A stretch of 64,000 bases of DNA from Drosophila miranda (GCF_003369915.1 NC_046673.1:22063718-22127717), one strand, 5' to 3'. Counted from the stretch's first letter, positions 1 to 12,909 are shown. The notes: generated by a model from the sequence alone, not told the origin. Numbers and translations are program-made.

Positions 1-3000
1 CTGGGTACCTGGCTCCCGATCAATGCAATTGCATGTGGCTGAGTTTTTTCCCCCCTTACCTTTTGGGGCCGATTCCATTGCATTTGTCATTCTGGCCATT
101 TTTGTTGGTGTTGCTATTTGTGTACCTCTGCCATTGTTGTCGGGACTATTAATTTAGTAATTATCTTTTTGTGAATCGTCATGTCGCTTTAATTTAATTA
201 TCGCTGGCTGGGTCGGCACGAAACAAATACAAATACCTCCATACCCTCGCACATACGAGTATCTAAACTTAGATGTGGCTGAAAGATCTGTGGAGATGAT
301 ACAATACAATTCAGAGTACGGAAAAGCAGACAGATCCAGGGAGAACAGAACGGGGGACAAATGCATTCAGTTCCATCTTCAATCGATTCAATCAAATCTG
401 TGTCACTGGGTTACGGCTTGGTGGAAACTGTTGTTGCTGTTGCTGCCAGCCCGCGCCGGCAACATTGTTGCCGCTACACTCGAGGGGCCCGACGAATGCG
501 ACAAGTTTTTCCAGCCACAACCACAGTCATTTCCCTTTGGGCCAAAGCGGCCAATTAACGTATCTGATGGAAACGCGAAAAGTGCTGCAAAAAAAGTTAC
601 AACAATACCAACGGTAATAACAATTCATGGAGCTTTTGTCTACGATCCTCGGTTGCTAGGCCACATGCCAATCCCTCCCGCTGCCGCTGCCTCGGTCGCT
701 GCCTCTGCCCATACCCACATTGCTCCAAGAGCCTCACCTTGTGACGCTCTTTCCTCTCTGTCTCTCCTTCTGGCCGCGCAGTCAACTTTCGTGCCCGCCT
801 GCCTCCAGCTTCCATTCAGTTTCTATCTTCAGGTCTGCACAGACTTCAGACCTTCTCCGCTTCAGCGACTGCTGCCAGCACAGATCCTCAGATCAACCTC
901 TGCCGCTTCCTCCTTCGTTCTGTGCATCCGCAATGCTGGCGCGCCACAAGCCGTCAGTCGGTCTGCGCCGCGACCACCGATTCATTCAGGCGTCGCAATC
1001 AGTCAGGTTTCTGTCGCTGGATTCGGAACGGAGCGAATTGGAACGAAATGGAATCGATTGGAACGGATAGCTTTCGCGAATGCTCAAACGGGTTTTCCCG
1101 CTGTGGCTGTGTTTCGGGAGTAGGAAATGGAAATGGGCTTATCATGCACCGCATTTTTCTAGGCTGGTCCACTATTTCACTTTCGACGGCCTCCAGCTGC
1201 TTGTGGGTGGCCCAAAGGAGGTCTGCCCCTGCATTCGGGATGGGCTTGGCCGAACGAAAAATCAGTATTGGGAAAAATGAGGAAATAATCGGGGAATCGG
1301 GTATTGTTAGGAATTTCAGTGCACAGGCTGGGTATGGGGTTTGTTTCACTGATACTGAAAGGTTATAGGCTATTCGATCCACACGGAGTATGGAGTAAGA
1401 TCTGGATCTGGTATCTAATAGGATGTCCCGTCCCCCTATAACATTTACTATCATAATTAATTATGAGACTCAGAGCGGAAATAGGACTCAACGAATTTCA
1501 CTTGCGTTTCTTTCCACTTTTCCACTTGGCCGTTTTGCCCAGGCCACCCACCATCCCCCCAGCTTTGATCTTTCCATCTCATCTCCGGCCCGGAGAATGG
1601 CCTGCTCGAATATCAAAGCAATGAATGGGGGAAAAAGTCTGGAAAAATTGCTGAAACCCTTTTCCATGCTCTCCTCTCCGCACCTGTCCTGGGCCTGGGG
1701 CCTGGCGATGTCAAGTTGTGGGCGTGTCCCCCCGATATCCGCCAGCACTCAGCTGCTGTCAATCAAAGTTGCATTTTTCTTTTCAATTTTCTCTTCACTT
1801 CTGTTGTTGCGGCCGCGGCTCTTCCCCACTCAAATGGGAAACCCGGAAAAGCGTGTGTTAATATGAAAAACTTCAAAAACCAAATGCCATGCGGTGCCGG
1901 GGAGTGGCCTCCATGCTGCCACGTTGCATTTGCAGTTGTTGTCACAGCAAGGCATTAATTATGCCATCAACAAAGTGACGACACGACAGCGCACCAGACA
2001 TATCCTGTTGACAGTCTCACACCTCACACACCCCCCCCTGACTGTGGCACTGCCGCCACTGAGCTACTGAGCCACTGAGCCGTGCTCCTGCCCCTGCCCC
2101 TCCCCCTCCCCCATCTTCTTGCATTGGACAAAGTTTTTCGCGTGGCAACGGAAGTCACGTAGGCCTGGAAGTTTTTCCAGTGAAAATGCTCAGTGCTCGC
2201 AATTATTAAATCAAACAAGGAAATATGGCTCAGGGGGAGCAGCTGCGAAGGGGGGGTGTGGCAGCCAAAGGAGTTGCAGCTTTATTTGGGGGCGAGGCTC
2301 AAAGTCCTTCTGAAATTATAGCTTCAGCCTTCGGCCGTTTCCGGACGAGGCGATTTGGAAAACTACATAGTAAAGATGCTAAAAGTTGGCCCAAAAATCC
2401 ATTAAAGATATAGAAAAACTAATATTGTTATTGGATTTTCTTTCCCCCCAGATATTGGGGCGATGGATTACTCATGAGGACCATGAATTTGCATCTTTTT
2501 GTATCTGTTTTTTTTATCAAAAGTTAGAATGAATAATACAAAAATGTACCATTAAATATAAATAATAGCTTAAACAATAAATTTTGTGTACGAACGAATG
2601 GCTGAAGTCTCTGAAATTTAAGCATCTTTGAGAACAATTCATTGCATTTTATTTTTGATCTCCCTAATATCTGGGTGGACAGAACATTCATTTAAATATA
2701 AGAGATGAAAATGAATACCTTTCCTCTATGAATACTAATTGTTTCATGATACCTTTAAGAGTTCCCATTCAGATCTCCAGATCATACACAAATTGCTCTA
2801 CCGCTGAGATACCGAAACACAGCAAGAGGCGTCGCCGTGGCAGGAACGGAAAATTTAGCCCCGTTTTCGTACAAATATTTGGCTGTTTAAAAATAAAATA
2901 GACAATTTTCAAATAGAACCGAATGGAAATGGGGAAAAACTTAGCCGAGAGACACAAATGTATCTATGAGATGTCGCTGCTGCTGACAAATAGAATTCCA

Positions 3001-3306
3001 TGCAAGTCTAAAAATACTTTTGAGGCAATGTTAGCTTTTGTCTTTCGCTTTCGCTTTCCTTTCCTTTTTTTTTTTTTTTTTTGAGGAATTTCCCCCGGAG
3101 ACACCGTTTCTCTATGTTCGGAGTGGAGTGGCGGGGAATGGCATGGAATGGAAAATTGTCCCCATAAATGTCGATTAATTTATGTGCGTCCTATGGTAAC
3201 ATGACATTTGGATGGCCGGCCGAGAATCGTTTCGAGAATCGGTCGGTAGCTGCTAAATGGAAAGTTATATATGGGAAATGGGAAATGTGGAAGTGGGCCT
3301 ATCTAT

Positions 3307-3383
3307 GACTGGGACTTGGACTGGGACTAGAACTGGGACTGGGACTCGGACTGCGACTGCGACTGCGACTGGCACTGCCACTG
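3307..3383. repeat. Simple repeat, (GACTGG/GACTGC)n
   Basis: About 75 bp built from a degenerate hexamer of the form GGGACT then GCGACT, repeated about twelve times. It is a simple-sequence expansion with no coding potential. Confidence 0.8.
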
Positions 3384-4442
3384 CGTTGGCGGCCTTTGGC
3401 GACGTTTGACGATGGCGTTGTCAGCGTTCTGGGCGATTAGTCGCCTCAAAAATAGACCCAGACATGCGGAAGAGCAGAGCGAAGGCGCTCTGGGATGGGA
3501 AGACGACGACGACGGACTGTTGCCGTGTGCTCGGTGCGGTTGTCAGGCGACATCTTCATCTCATCGCCGCATCGCATCGTCTCGCCCACTCGCCCACTCG
3601 CCTATCTCCCAAATTCTACTCTGGCTCTGGCTCTGCCTCTTTCCTGTCTGTTCTGTCTGCCCGTCCACCTAATAATATTTCCCACTAATCCTACACAGAA
3701 AACTATTTCGGTGTTAATAATCTGCTTCCGCAATTCATCGCCTCTGTGGTTCCATGGCTAAGCTATGCGATCTGTCGCCTCCTCTGACGCCTGTGCCCGG
3801 CATCCATCCAAATTGCTCTGAGACGCTCCTTTAGGGGGGGTGGGGGCTTGGGGGGCAGGTGATTATTGTGGAATTTATTCCAGTATCGGATGGGGAGGGC
3901 TGGCTCTCAGGGTGTGTGTGGGCCATCTCTTAACATTAAATGAGTATTTAGTGCTTATCGATATTGATTGCCACTAAGATCGGATCCCTATACCATCTAC
4001 ATATGTGCCTGTGTATGGGCATCCCAATATTCACTGCTCTCCATTTCCTGCTCCCATTCCAACCCCATCCCAGACAAATGTAGTGCTGGTGGGCTCCCAT
4101 CCGGTTCCGAGTGGGACTTGGCACCCACTTGAGAGCATTTGAGACTTTCTTCGACTTTTAGCCGGGCCGCGTTAATTTATGTGCCGTATTTACACAGTCA
4201 GAGAGCCAAAGGTACTCGTACTCGTACTCGTACTGGTACACTTTTCTGCATCTCTCTCTCTCTGTGTCTTTCCTCGGCAGCTATCTCCAGCTGGAGCCGT
4301 ATCGTGCCGGGCCAATTTTCATGCAGTCATTCCTCATTCATTAAAGCGTCGTATGGAGCCGAGAAAGAATGAGAGACGGTGGGACTGTGCGACGGACAAA
4401 GAATGAAGCCGGAGAGAGGAAGACGGAGCTGGAAGATGGAAG

Positions 4443-4522
4443 ATGACAGAGCCAAAGACTGAGCCAAAGACTGAGCCAAAGACTGAGCCAGAGACAGAGC
4501 CAGAGCCAGAGACAGAGACTTT
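4443..4522. repeat. Minisatellite, 12-bp unit CTGAGCCAAAGA
   Basis: Tandem copies of a 12-bp unit (CTGAGCCAAAGA, drifting to CAGAGCCAGAGA at the right end). Both strands stay open through it because the unit is a multiple of three, which creates spurious frames. Confidence 0.8.
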
Positions 4523-5627
4523 TGGCATGGCATTAACCTGTAGAACTCCTTTCACTTTACATTCTAATTCCAAAAGTTCCAACAGTCGCATACCAAAAGC
4601 TTGTTGTGGAAGGAGCGGGGGGTATCCGACATTCTTCTCTTTTGTGACGGGGGGAGGGGCGAGGGGAGGGGAGGGAAAAAACCTGAATACCTCTGCTGAA
4701 TGCTAATGCTAATACTTTGTGCCCGGCCAATTCCCCCCACGGCGGCCTATGAAATATGCATGCAGAAACAGAAACAAAAACAAAAGCCCAGATAAGAATT
4801 CCCAACTATAAAAACCAAAACTATCGATCGATGTTGAAAAACGCGGCCAAATCGATGGAACAAATTAAATATTTAATTGCCTCTGGCACTGCCTATGCCT
4901 ATGCCTCTGCCATCGGAGTGATGTGCATTATTAAGTAACTTCCCGAAGCAAAGCACTGGACAACATCGGACCAGTACCAGCCCAGGCCTCGCCCTCGTCC
5001 AGTGCTGTGATGTAATTGATTTTGATTTCCATAGTCGCACATTCACCTTCCCGACCACAATTCACGATCTTAAAGATATAGCCTTGTGTGGCTATATCCA
5101 CCAAGAAAGACCTATAGTGCCTATAGTATGTTCCTTGTGTGCCTATACAAAAGTTTAGTTTGGTCTTTAGTGTATTCCAGAATCATAGAGAATAAGTGCA
5201 GAATTATCTTAAGATCGGATCATTAGTACATCTGCAATAAAGAATACTATTTCGTGGTCCAGTGTGCGGAGTAACGGCTGGATGGTACGTCGTTGATGTG
5301 AAGACTGAGAACTAGAGAGAGGGAGACAGTGGTCGGTTCGGTATGAAAACATCTGGAAAGGGGTAATAAACACTGAGCAAACCTCTATCTACTCCTATGT
5401 TTCCCCCCATCAGCCCCATTGTGTCTTCTCTCATGACAAATGCAGGAAGAGCAAGTACATAAGTCATGAGTATTAGTAGTGTCGCGGAACGTGTGCTTCG
5501 ATTGTTAGTAATCATCTAGAGGAGTGGAATGGAATGGTAGCTGCCACGCGACAGACTAAGCTTTTCACCAACTAGGGCACAAGTGATAAGGTCTAAGGTA
5601 GGGGGAGAAGTCTGATAGAGGGCTCAT

Positions 5628-5656
5628 AGATAGAGATAGAGAGAGAGAGAGTGAGG
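5628..5656. repeat. GA-rich microsatellite
   Basis: A run of GATAGAGA and GAGAGAGA. A second purine run lies at about 5984-6010. On a fly X chromosome such tracts can bind GAF/CLAMP, but no binding can be claimed from sequence alone. Confidence 0.6.
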
Positions 5657-7344
5657 TGTGGCGATAGAGACAATGTTTGGCTCTCCTGCCGAGTCCACAC
5701 CCATTCAATCATTGCTCATTGAATTGAAGAATGCGTTGACAGCCCATAGAGGAGAAGAGTAGAGCATAGAGCAGGGGTAAGGGGTAAGGGGTAAGGGACC
5801 TGGAATAGTGGAGACCTGTATCAGGTGAGATAAGGTCAGTCCGAGCCCGATTTCGTGGTCGTGGAGAGCGGAAGAAGCAGCCAAGGGTGGACACATTTCG
5901 AAATGGTCTGGACATTGATATGATCTCCGGGGAAGTGGTATAAATACACCCAGGCGTGAGAGAGCCGTATATCAAAGTGCGTGGAGAGAGAGCAGAGAGA
6001 GAGAGAGCTCTGGATCAAGAGCTCTGGTCGATAGATAAGCCCCAAATGGCGGTCCACTCGAAGCAATTTCGTGCCAAAAAGCGATTAATCATCTCTTCCA
6101 TACAATGGCGTTCGTCGTCTGTTTGGACAATAGCAATAGCCAGAACAAGAGTCAAAATTCGATGTTTGGCCAGAGTTAGATTAACATAACCGATGTGGAT
6201 GTGGATGTAGATGTCGATGGCGATGACGATGTCTGATGGTGTCCATGCGGGTCATGGGAAATGGTCGGAGCGGTTCCCGGACAAAGTACAAAGGCAGCTC
6301 CATGGAGCTTGTCTAGATTCTGTATTGTTGTCCATTTGAAGCAGCTGGATGCGGCAAACGCTGAAGAACCCCGCCACCAGCCATCAACTCTCAAGTGCCA
6401 CTTGGGGCAGAAGCACAGATCAAGCGTGTGGGGTACAGTGGGTGTTGCTGTTGCTTTTGCTTTTGCTTTTGCTGCTGTATACAAATTCCCTTAATCATCG
6501 CCATAGAGTAATAAATCTAAATTCCACGCAAAAACCAATCAACTCCTAGCAGAGCAAAGGATAGTCCAGAACTCACGAGAGCGGGTCAGGGGGCTTCGGG
6601 GATCGAAGTTATTGATACCCTTGCAGTAATATTCTATATACGATATGTAGGTAAAGTATATGTACACTTGATATAGTTTTTCAATGCTAATGAAGAGATC
6701 CCTTTAAATCCTTTTTTGTAAACAAAAACTAATGATTACTTTAGTCAGATATGATATCCTTAGACCTGACAAGTTGTTCTTCCCTACTTTTGCACTTGGT
6801 TTCAGTACTCGTCAAGGGATTCATTCCATCCCATTCTTGAGCTCGTTAGTTGACCAAAACTTAAGAAAACATTCAGCTTTCAGAGTCCCAGAGCCCAAGT
6901 GGCAGCTCCCTGATCTGTAATGCGCTTTCAATGCCAAGACTTAGGCCTAGGCACGGACCTAAAAAAAACTGAAGTAAAACAATAACCAAAAAGATCTGAG
7001 ACACAGACAATGCCAGCCAATTACCAGCGATAACACAAATATTTCTGTAACAACCAGTTCTCTGCTTCACTTCCACTTCCACTGGTAGTCTGAATTTCAG
7101 TTTCGATTTCAGTTTCAGTTTCGTCTGTCGTTCTGTCAGTCGTCAGTCTGTCAAGAAATTAGCACGTAACTTCTGCTCTAACCTCAACCAAAGACCCCAC
7201 CCCACTCCACCCCACTAAGTCATAAAAATAACAATGAACAAGACACAAGACACAAGACAGGGCCCAAAAATGTACAACTGTTTTTTGGTTGTCATGCTCA
7301 TTGAGCACGCTTGAACGCCACAGCATTGGGTGGGCAGTAGGTGG

Positions 7345-7380
7345 AGCTGTGGGGCTGGGGCTGGGGCTGGGGCTGGGCAC
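7345..7380. repeat. GGGGCT hexamer repeat
   Basis: Five tandem GGGGCT-type hexamers on the plus strand (CAGCCCC on the minus). The G-tracts could form a quadruplex. No gene overlaps it. Confidence 0.7.
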
Positions 7381-8851
7381 GCTTAAGACAACGGGGAGGT
7401 ACCTCTAGTGGCTCCTCTGGTAGCGGTAACCGAGCTTAGGCCGTGCGTGCCCATACTTACCAACGATTTGTTGACATTAGGTCTTAAAATTTATTAGTTC
7501 TTATTGTCAACGGCTGGCGGATGCCGATGCTGATGCCTGCCATGGAATGGGGATAGGGTTTGAGGATGGGGCTGGAGTTGGGGGCAACGGTTCGTGGTGA
7601 CTTTGGACAAAAGACGAGGGCGTGGCAAATTGGATTGCGGCTATTTAATGCCTGCCACAATCGACGGTATGGGGAACCAATGAAGATACCACTAACAACA
7701 GCTAAATTGTCAATTTAATATTGGCCGTTGGAAACTTTTGGGTCTTCACAGATCTATGGAAAGTTTTGGCTGTAATTATTATTATTTTCTGGTATATTGT
7801 CTGAAACTTGCAGAGACTATGGGACTATAAGTTCAGACTGAAAAAGCTGACAAATGTGTATGTATTTCATAAGTAATTCTCAGGCTCGGATCCCTTCCGC
7901 TTCTTCATAGGATGAAACCGATAACGCTTAAGCCCGATCTGATCATAAATATAGCCAGGATAACAAAATATTATTGAATTTTGGCTATTTGAACACCGGG
8001 TTTTCGAACAGAACTGTTGCTAGAGCAGTGCGCTTTTGAATGCTTACATTACATCGATCAAGTTTTGATATACCTACTTCGTATACCCGTGCCTTCAGCT
8101 TTTCCCACATTTAAGCTCTTCTGTTTTGTATCTCTTAAAATATCCTTTTATTCGTTGAAGTATCTACAGTTTCTGGAAAGATATGAACTAACTAATTTCC
8201 TTTGTTTATCATTCACTTAACTTATCATTGCAGAAAGGCTTCTTGAAGAGAATGACTTGAAAGACATGACCTCCAAGCACTGAAGGAAGAGCCTGAAAAT
8301 ATCGACTCGAATAAACCAAAGTGTGGAATCTCAGTAAGGATATCTGCCAGATCGAAAAGATTTGTTCATAGCTCCACGTGTTCTTTCATGTTCTTGTTCC
8401 CTCCTTGCAGTCCTTGTGGAACACAAAATGTGTGTTTAACAGCCACTAAAACACTATGTAAAGCCCATTCTATAAAGCAGCAACAACGTAGTATTATTGT
8501 GAGGAATTTTTGTGGAACTGGGACTCCGTTGAAACCTATTGGATGTGCCCTCAACACACCATCGCGGAATGGGGTAAGCTTTGAGCCAACCTACGCCATT
8601 TTCCATAGCCCGGAAATATCCTTATACATTTTCAATGGCTTAATGACAAGGTTGTGGTAAATTTCGTTCTTTAATATTGCAGCTAATTACTTAAAAAATT
8701 TGTTAACACCCTAGCTCGTCCAAGATCGAAAGACTAAGGGTCCGAAGGAAAATAGATAAATAATCGTCGAGTCGCTACGTGAAGCGCACTTGGAAATCGA
8801 GGGATGGTTGAGTGGGGAATATCTGATTAATTGTTTGGTGTTTCTGGGAGT

Positions 8852-9445
8852 TTACTTTTCGCCGGCGACGGCCAGGGCGGCAAGGAAGAAGAAGCCCGAC
8901 CAGCTGATGTAGGTGATGGTCTGGCCGGTACCCTCGGAGACATTCTCCTCGAAGAAGGCGGCGCCGAACTTGGCCATGAAGGCCAGGAAGGCCATGCCGC
9001 CCAGATTCCAGCTGCTCTCGTTGAGCGCCAAGTAGACCAGCGACGAAATGTTACCCAGTATGGTCAGGGTCTTGAGAGTGTCGATGACGCTTCCGTTTTC
9101 GTCGCCGTCCTTGGCCCAGCCTATGATCACGCTGACCGCCAACGGGACGATGAACAGGCCGTGGCCCAGGGCAAGGTTGTTGCTGTCGGCCCCCGTGAAC
9201 AGATCCACATTGACCAGCGGCAGCGGCACGATCTCCATGAGGGCGTTGGTGGCGTCGTTGGCCTTGGTGGTGTTCTCATCGCCTGACACGGTGGCCACCA
9301 GGCCCAGCAGTCCATGGCAAAAGCCGACCACACAGGCCGTGAACGCGTACGGATGCTCCTGGGGCCCGATCTGGTAGAATCCAAATCCAGTGGCGCCGCA
9401 CAGCAGGAGGTTCATCACACTAGTCACAGCGCTGTTGTCCGACAT
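8852..9445 (-). CDS. Multi-pass membrane protein, unrecognised
   Basis: A 197-residue single-exon reading frame. I chose the ATG at 9445 because the preceding bases (GGCAAAG) fit the fly start context; the frame is open further upstream but without another ATG. The product begins MSDNSAVTSVMNLLL and is mostly hydrophobic, with about four membrane segments: roughly residues 8-26, 32-52, 92-110 and 125-195 (the last region holding one or two helices). These are separated by acidic loops containing GDENTT and KDGDENGS. Tiny polar ends and paired Gly/Ala-rich helices suggest an integral membrane protein, but I do not recognise the family and assign no function. It is transcribed away from March5, leaving a shared upstream region of about 1.2 kb. 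GC-rich third codon positions match the other real genes in the window. Confidence 0.8.
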   Translation of the reverse strand: MSDNSAVTSVMNLLLCGATGFGFYQIGPQEHPYAFTACVVGFCHGLLGLVATVSGDENTTKANDATNALMEIVPLPLVNVDLFTGADSNNLALGHGLFIVPLAVSVIIGWAKDGDENGSVIDTLKTLTILGNISSLVYLALNESSWNLGGMAFLAFMAKFGAAFFEENVSEGTGQTITYISWSGFFFLAALAVAGEK

Positions 9446-10641
9446 CTTTGCCCGCGTTTGGTTATTCAATCGATGATTTGCTATTTGGGAAATCGACTTA
9501 GCCTTCGGGATCGCTAGATGATTGGGTGGCTGATGGCTTACCCAACTGCTCTGCCGATTGACTCTCTCAGGGGCGGCTTGATCTGCTGCTGCGCCCAACT
9601 TCTGTCCTGATCTTGTGAATTGCAATCTCAGCTCTTTGTTTAAGCAGATGATGGGGGGGATTACCTTTCTGCTATGTGCTTGCTGCTTGCTAAATTGTTG
9701 TATCTCTTTGGCCTGCTAGTGCTCAACGAACCCCAAACGCAAGGACCGTAGGAAAATATAAATGTTGAATCGAAAAAATTTGATTTTATGACACCTCAGT
9801 TTTACTGGAGAATCTGTCGACCGAAACGTTGAACGAGCTGTGCTGCTATGCCTGACTCCTGTGGATTTGCTGCCACAATGAAAAGAATTAGTCGAAGGCA
9901 AAGTCAAGGCCTGCTGCCATTGGATAAAAAGGGACTCTACTCCGACTCTGACTCTGCCTGGTTACGTATGCTTGCCACTTACTGGCACTTGTACTTATAC
10001 TTGTACTTGTACATCATTAATTTTAAATACAGCTATTAGTGGCTCTCTCAAATCCCATTCATTATTTATTGTTGCAAATATAGACATAAAATCTTTGTGA
10101 TTTATTGAAGGTTTATTGCTAAAGTTTTGTGGAGAGAAAGAGAGCTTGTCGTGGCGATAGTCCGGTGCAAGCTATTTTATTTGAACATAAAAGGTCTTAC
10201 TAACCTGGCTCGATAACCAGTCGATAACAAAACAAAACGAATTCCAATCAAGCAGGCGTTGCGATAAACGCCATGTATTCGAGTAAGTGCCAGCTCTAGC
10301 TTGGGCTCTGATTCTTTAATCGAGTGGAGTTCGTCGTGTGATTGTTATAAATTTCGGAAAAAAAATTCGTTTTGAAATTCACACCGATATACATAGAAAT
10401 AATATTGACCAGAGTGTTGCCTTGAACGGATTAAATTAGATCTCTACGTCGGAGGTTAGTACTCGGTTCTGTATTCATTCTAGTCGATCTATCACTGCCA
10501 TACACGTACTCTGCCGTATACGGTCAATATATTCGAGAGTCATAGACCCAGGAATCAAAAATACTCGATTAACTCTTCTTTTTTTTTGCTTTCAGCGGCT
10601 CTGTTTCGAATTTGCAGGCTTTGGCACTTAGTTGTGGTGTA
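9446..10641. other. Divergent promoter region and 5' UTRs
   Basis: This spacer separates the minus-strand membrane protein from plus-strand March5. A probable 5' UTR intron of March5 runs from 10455 (GGAG|GTTAGT) to 10595 (pyrimidine tract then TTTCAG). The motif TCGATAAC occurs twice near 10210-10230. I see no other gene. Confidence 0.5.
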
Positions 10642-11844
10642 ATGGAGGACTTTCCAGCTGAGATGATGTCCGCTGGCGACGGGCAGGGCGACGCCACCTC
10701 GCAGGAGTCTTCGCCCAGCTCCGGGGACAATTCGGGGCAACTTTCGCTGCACCATTCGGAGGGGCCCGAGAACCAGGACGAAGATCGCACGTGCTGGATA
10801 TGCTTTGCCAGCGAGGGAGAAAACCGCCGCGCCCTGTGGGTGCAGCCGTGCCAGTGCCGCGGCACTACAAAGTGGGTGCACCAGAGCTGCCTCTACCGCT
10901 GGCTCGACGAGAAGCAGAAGGGCAACATTCGGCGCATTGTCGTCTGCCAGCAGTGTCTGACGGAGTACCTGATAATCTTCCCACCGATGGCCCGCCTGGC
11001 CTCGGTCCTCGACTTCACCGAGCGTCTGGTCCGCCGCACCAGTCCCTATTTGGTGGCGACCATTTTCTTCGGCTCCATCTACTGGTCGGCCATGACATTT
11101 GGCGCCATCACTGTGGTCCAGGTCATGGGCAATCAGCGCGGGTTCGTGCTCATCGAGAACGCAAACACGCTCGCTCTAGCCACCGGTCTGCCCCTGATTC
11201 CCATGGGCCTGGTCGTCTCGCGACTCATACGCTGGGAGGACGCCACGCTGAACTTCATACGCAGGCGCCACAACATATTTCGCAAGCTGCCGCTCCTGAG
11301 CTGGTGCTACGGCAGTATTCCCGAGTCCGAGGACGAACTGGCCGTTGCGGAAAATTCTTCGGCCGTCCCATTCACAATGGAGCCATTGTACATTGCTCGG
11401 GTCTGCGCCGGCGCCCTTGTGCTGCCCACCTTCGCCACCATCGTCGGAGGCATCTTCTTCAGGGGTGTACACGACTCCCTGTACCGCAACCTGCTCGGCG
11501 GTGCCACCTACATTGCGGTCAAAGGCCTCCTCAACATCTATCTCCGACAGAAACTCTACTTGCGCCGGCGCCGTCGTATCATATACGACTACACCGAAGA
11601 GAATCTTCGCCTCTACGGGGGCAACCAGCCCGATGGCACGACGGCGGCACAGCCTGGAGCCGGACTACTTCGCCAGGATGCCGGCTTTGAGTACGATTTT
11701 AGCACCGATTCATATGAAACTGACGACTCCGATGTATACGATAGTTCAGATCTTTCGATTCACAGCGACCCCGGATTCAACGTGGAGTACTCTCGCGAAG
11801 ATTTTCCAGGCTCGTGGAGTGCATCATGGACATTACTCCATTAG
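10642..11844 (+). CDS. March5: MARCH5-type mitochondrial E3 ubiquitin ligase
   Basis: A 400-residue intronless coding region starting at the ATG at 10642 (MEDFPAEMMS). Residues 51-105 form a RING-CH (C4HC3) finger: C51, C54, C70, C72, H80, C83, C102 and C105, with the conserved W-x-H-QSCL-YRWLDEK core. This is followed by about four hydrophobic segments (near residues 137-165, 180-200, 255-278 and 292-312). That finger-plus-four-membrane-helix layout is diagnostic of MARCH5, an outer mitochondrial membrane ligase that ubiquitinates fission/fusion and import-related proteins. Mammalian MARCH5 is about 280 residues. The fly protein is longer because of an acidic Ser-rich N-terminus and a C-terminal tail rich in Asp, Ser and Tyr (residues about 330-400). 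The finger residues are all intact, so the ligase should be active. A 5' UTR intron probably precedes it. Confidence 0.93.
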   Translation: MEDFPAEMMSAGDGQGDATSQESSPSSGDNSGQLSLHHSEGPENQDEDRTCWICFASEGENRRALWVQPCQCRGTTKWVHQSCLYRWLDEKQKGNIRRIVVCQQCLTEYLIIFPPMARLASVLDFTERLVRRTSPYLVATIFFGSIYWSAMTFGAITVVQVMGNQRGFVLIENANTLALATGLPLIPMGLVVSRLIRWEDATLNFIRRRHNIFRKLPLLSWCYGSIPESEDELAVAENSSAVPFTMEPLYIARVCAGALVLPTFATIVGGIFFRGVHDSLYRNLLGGATYIAVKGLLNIYLRQKLYLRRRRRIIYDYTEENLRLYGGNQPDGTTAAQPGAGLLRQDAGFEYDFSTDSYETDDSDVYDSSDLSIHSDPGFNVEYSREDFPGSWSASWTLLH

Positions 11845-12696
11845 ATTTAGAAGCGAAGCGATAGTAGGAAAATTTTCATTTAAAGGAAAGGGTGGTGGGG
11901 GAGGGGGGGGGCATCTAAATTTATATTCATCGCAGTAAATCGTTCCTTTTTCGTCACTTAATTATTTATGTATGCTTCTATGTGACTTAAGGGTCTTGTG
12001 CAACACTTCTATAAGAACAAGAGCCGTGCAATTAAAGAGACCCGATATCACGAATCATTGGTGCTATTGGAAGAGGGGAAGAAGGGTGCGTGACTGTCCT
12101 CCGATCTTTAAAACTATCCGATGACATGAAAAGTTTCCGTACGCCTTGGTCGGACCTAGAGGCAAAAGCTTTTCGCGGTGCCTGAAAGTAGACCCTACGT
12201 TTTTGTGCTGCCGCCATGGCAGGCCCGCAACGTCTTGGCATTTATCTTGACCAACTTTACTAACCCCCAACTCAACGCCAAGTGTACTCCAAATATGAGT
12301 ATTAGCATATATATTACCTTGAATATAAGCAGGTTCGTTTAGAAATCAATCGGCTAAGATTGCAGAAAGCTATGCTCGGCAGTGGCTTACAAGTTCGAGC
12401 TTAAAAGCCTCCACTCGGCAGTGTCCCATCAGCGAGCTTCTGCCATGCAGCGCATTCCTTGCGCGTTTTTTTTAATTTTGAGTTTGCTGCTGTTTTAACA
12501 ATGGAAGGTGACGTTTGTTGAGTGGTCGTCGTCTCTTCAGCACTTTATGAACATACATATGCATAAACGATTAAAAGATGCTTAATTTAATACAACAATT
12601 ATTTTTGTCCTGATATAGTAGTATATCGATATAGTATAGCACTCCATAAAGTATAACCAACGCTGTCTTTTGCAGGTGGCACGTCTCGAGGTCCTG
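11845..12696. other. March5 3' UTR and convergent spacer
   Basis: Contains the 3' untranslated part of March5, with an ATTAAA polyadenylation hexamer at 12031-12036 and a G-run near 11890-11910. March5 and the 70-residue minus-strand gene converge here. No further gene is seen. Confidence 0.6.
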
Positions 12697-12909
12697 TTAG
12701 TCGCACTGCAAATCGTACAAGTTGCAGTCGTCAGAGTCCGCATGGAGGAGGACATAAAACTCATAGTACAAAAGTGATACGAGGATGCAGACAATGAGCC
12801 AGAATGCCACGCGCCCCACGGTCCAGATTGGATCAGGCTTAGGTGCCTTTTCATCGATCTGAGGAGACTTTCCAGTCCACTGGCGCATCGTTGCCCGATT
12901 CTTGCCCAT
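12697..12909 (-). CDS. Small single-pass membrane protein (70 aa)
   Basis: A complete 70-residue frame with an ATG at 12909. The first 28 residues are polar and basic (MGKNRATMRQW). They are followed by one clear membrane helix, about residues 29-53 (VGRVAFWLIVCILVSLLYY and on), and a short acidic tail ending SDDCNLYDLQCD with two cysteines. The charge pattern predicts a type II or signal-anchor orientation, or a small inner-membrane or ER protein. I do not recognise the family. A short size and a clean N-basic, helix, C-acidic layout argue that it is real rather than chance, and its codon use is ordinary. Its 3' end faces March5. Confidence 0.65.
   Translation of the reverse strand: MGKNRATMRQWTGKSPQIDEKAPKPDPIWTVGRVAFWLIVCILVSLLYYEFYVLLHADSDDCNLYDLQCD

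Larger units (their letters stand above)
1..8851. other. Gene-poor stretch, no supported gene
   Basis: No reading frame here has both an ATG start and recognisable protein character on either strand. The stretch is low-complexity fly spacer or intron DNA: short tracts of CTGGGA, GAGA and GGGGCT repeats, C-rich runs near 2036-2112, and poly-T near 3065-3082. An 828-bp open frame on the plus strand (ATG at 296, stop at 1123) has no recognisable domain and composition typical of chance opening. The interval could be intergenic or part of a long intron of a gene whose exons lie outside the window. Confidence 0.6.

Noticed and set aside
296-1123. 275-codon plus-strand ORF
   Set aside because: No domain, no fly-like codon bias, overlapping open frames on both strands, and low-complexity Ala/Leu/Ser composition; it looks like chance opening of GC-richer DNA.
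8831-9377. Plus-strand ORFs over the membrane protein gene
   Set aside because: Antisense shadows of the 8852-9445 coding region.
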